DNA from: Sphingobacterium griseoflavum
Lineage (GTDB): Bacteria > Bacteroidota > Bacteroidia > Sphingobacteriales > Sphingobacteriaceae
Assembly: GCF_014653155.1 (NCBI RefSeq)
Contig: NZ_BNAF01000015.1
Coordinates: forward strand, 35,526-99,525
Length of the DNA stretch: 64,000 bases
Direction of reading: 5' to 3'
Position numbers and translations under genes: made by a program. A model generated the notes under the pieces. The model saw nothing but the letters and a program-made list of their open reading frames with translations. It was not told the origin of the DNA and ran no database searches. This document shows positions 63,423 through 64,000 of the stretch, piece by piece (position 1 is the stretch's first letter; every line of letters begins with the position of its first letter).

Positions 63423-63453
63423 TTTGCGGAACCGAAAAAGTCTTCTACCTTTG
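63423..63453 (+). promoter_or_regulatory. rRNA operon promoter P2
   Basis: TTTG (63423-63426), 19-base spacer, TACCTTTG (63446-63453); ideal match. A GTTGAA/TTCAAC inverted repeat sits just upstream. Confidence 0.8.
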
Positions 63454-63547
63454 CAGTCCCAACGAGAAGGAGGGAAACAAATAAGATAGTTCGGGCAGTG
63501 ATGCCACGATATATAAAAAGCCAAAGCGCGACGCGGCGGCGAGAAAA

Positions 63548-63557
63548 GTTCTTTAAG
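63548..63557 (+). promoter_or_regulatory. boxA-like antitermination site
   Basis: GTTCTTTAAG resembles the boxA consensus (TGCTCTTTAA) and lies in the rRNA leader between P2 and the 16S gene, where Nus-factor binding sites are expected. Confidence 0.5.
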
Positions 63558-63707
63558 AAAGATGATCATGTAGCGTAACGAGTAGTCGGGAGACGAAAGT
63601 TATACAATAACAATAAAGTCAACCTGTCAATCACGGAACGTAAGAGACAAAAAAAACGGTTCCGGTTATTTATTGATAAATAGCTTGGTATCGGACAATT
63701 CATTTTT

Positions 63708-64000
<293 letters not shown>

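Larger units (their letters stand above)
63148..63707 (+). other. Leader and promoter region of the ribosomal RNA operon
   Basis: 560 bases without a protein gene. The left ~120 bases are featureless. Two promoters follow (63269-63301 and 63423-63453). Between them are several stems: GGCCTTTAAC with GTTAAAAGGCC (63355-63391), GCCCGAAAGGGC (63389-63400) and GTTGAA with TTCAAC (63401-63417). The transcribed leader after the second promoter contains a boxA-like site. Confidence 0.8.

Overview
The window is chromosomal DNA of a Bacteroidota bacterium, most likely family Sphingobacteriaceae. The evidence is SusC/SusD pairs, a two-component regulator with a beta-propeller sensor, -7 boxes of the TAnnTTTG type (with -33 TTG), and the first ~290 bases of a 16S rRNA gene at the right edge. 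It is a carbohydrate-degradation island with almost no housekeeping genes before the rRNA operon.

Region 1 (1-19784) is one long rightward unit. It holds a cut GH2 enzyme, SusC, SusD, a secreted beta-helix protein whose C-terminus looks like an L-rhamnose mutarotase, a Gfo/Idh/MocA dehydrogenase and an SSS symporter. Then comes a tightly overlapping block: a solute-binding protein without signal peptide, two family III CoA-transferases, a second such solute-binding protein and another Gfo/Idh/MocA protein. A MaoC hydratase and a FucP-type MFS symporter follow. The block combines sugar-type uptake genes with CoA-thioester chemistry, and I cannot assign it to a known pathway. A strong terminator ends it at about 19860.

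Region 2 (20083-21346) is a two-gene toxin-antitoxin-like module: a small DNA-binding-type protein overlapping a nucleotidyltransferase, with an inverted-repeat operator on its promoter.

Region 3 (21671-45488) is a rhamnose-centred polysaccharide locus. GH78, GH2, GH106, GH127, a SASA-type esterase and a DUF5703 protein release sugars outside the cytoplasm. RhaT imports rhamnose, and an isomerase, an FGGY kinase and a fused aldolase/dehydrogenase catabolise it. A tandem DUF1080 protein and a Tat-exported Gfo/Idh/MocA protein follow, as expected for 3-keto-glycoside cleavage. The enzyme set resembles part of a rhamnogalacturonan or arabinogalactan toolkit.

Region 4 (45489-47958) has a leftward HAD phosphatase, a leftward ZIP metal transporter and non-coding sequence between them. 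Two copies of a repeated motif-plus-terminator element lie here and a third lies near 59.6 kb.

Region 5 (48010-58000) has a hybrid-type sensor and its AraC-type response regulator as two overlapping genes. They face a rightward set of two GH43 enzymes, a sulfatase and a GH2 enzyme, which they probably control.

Region 6 (58201-64000) holds a ClC-family protein with altered signature residues, an SDR, remnants of an MFS gene and an Lrp gene that meet at one apparent deletion junction, a GntR regulator with an Fsr-like MFS exporter, and the leader and start of a ribosomal RNA operon with two tandem promoters.
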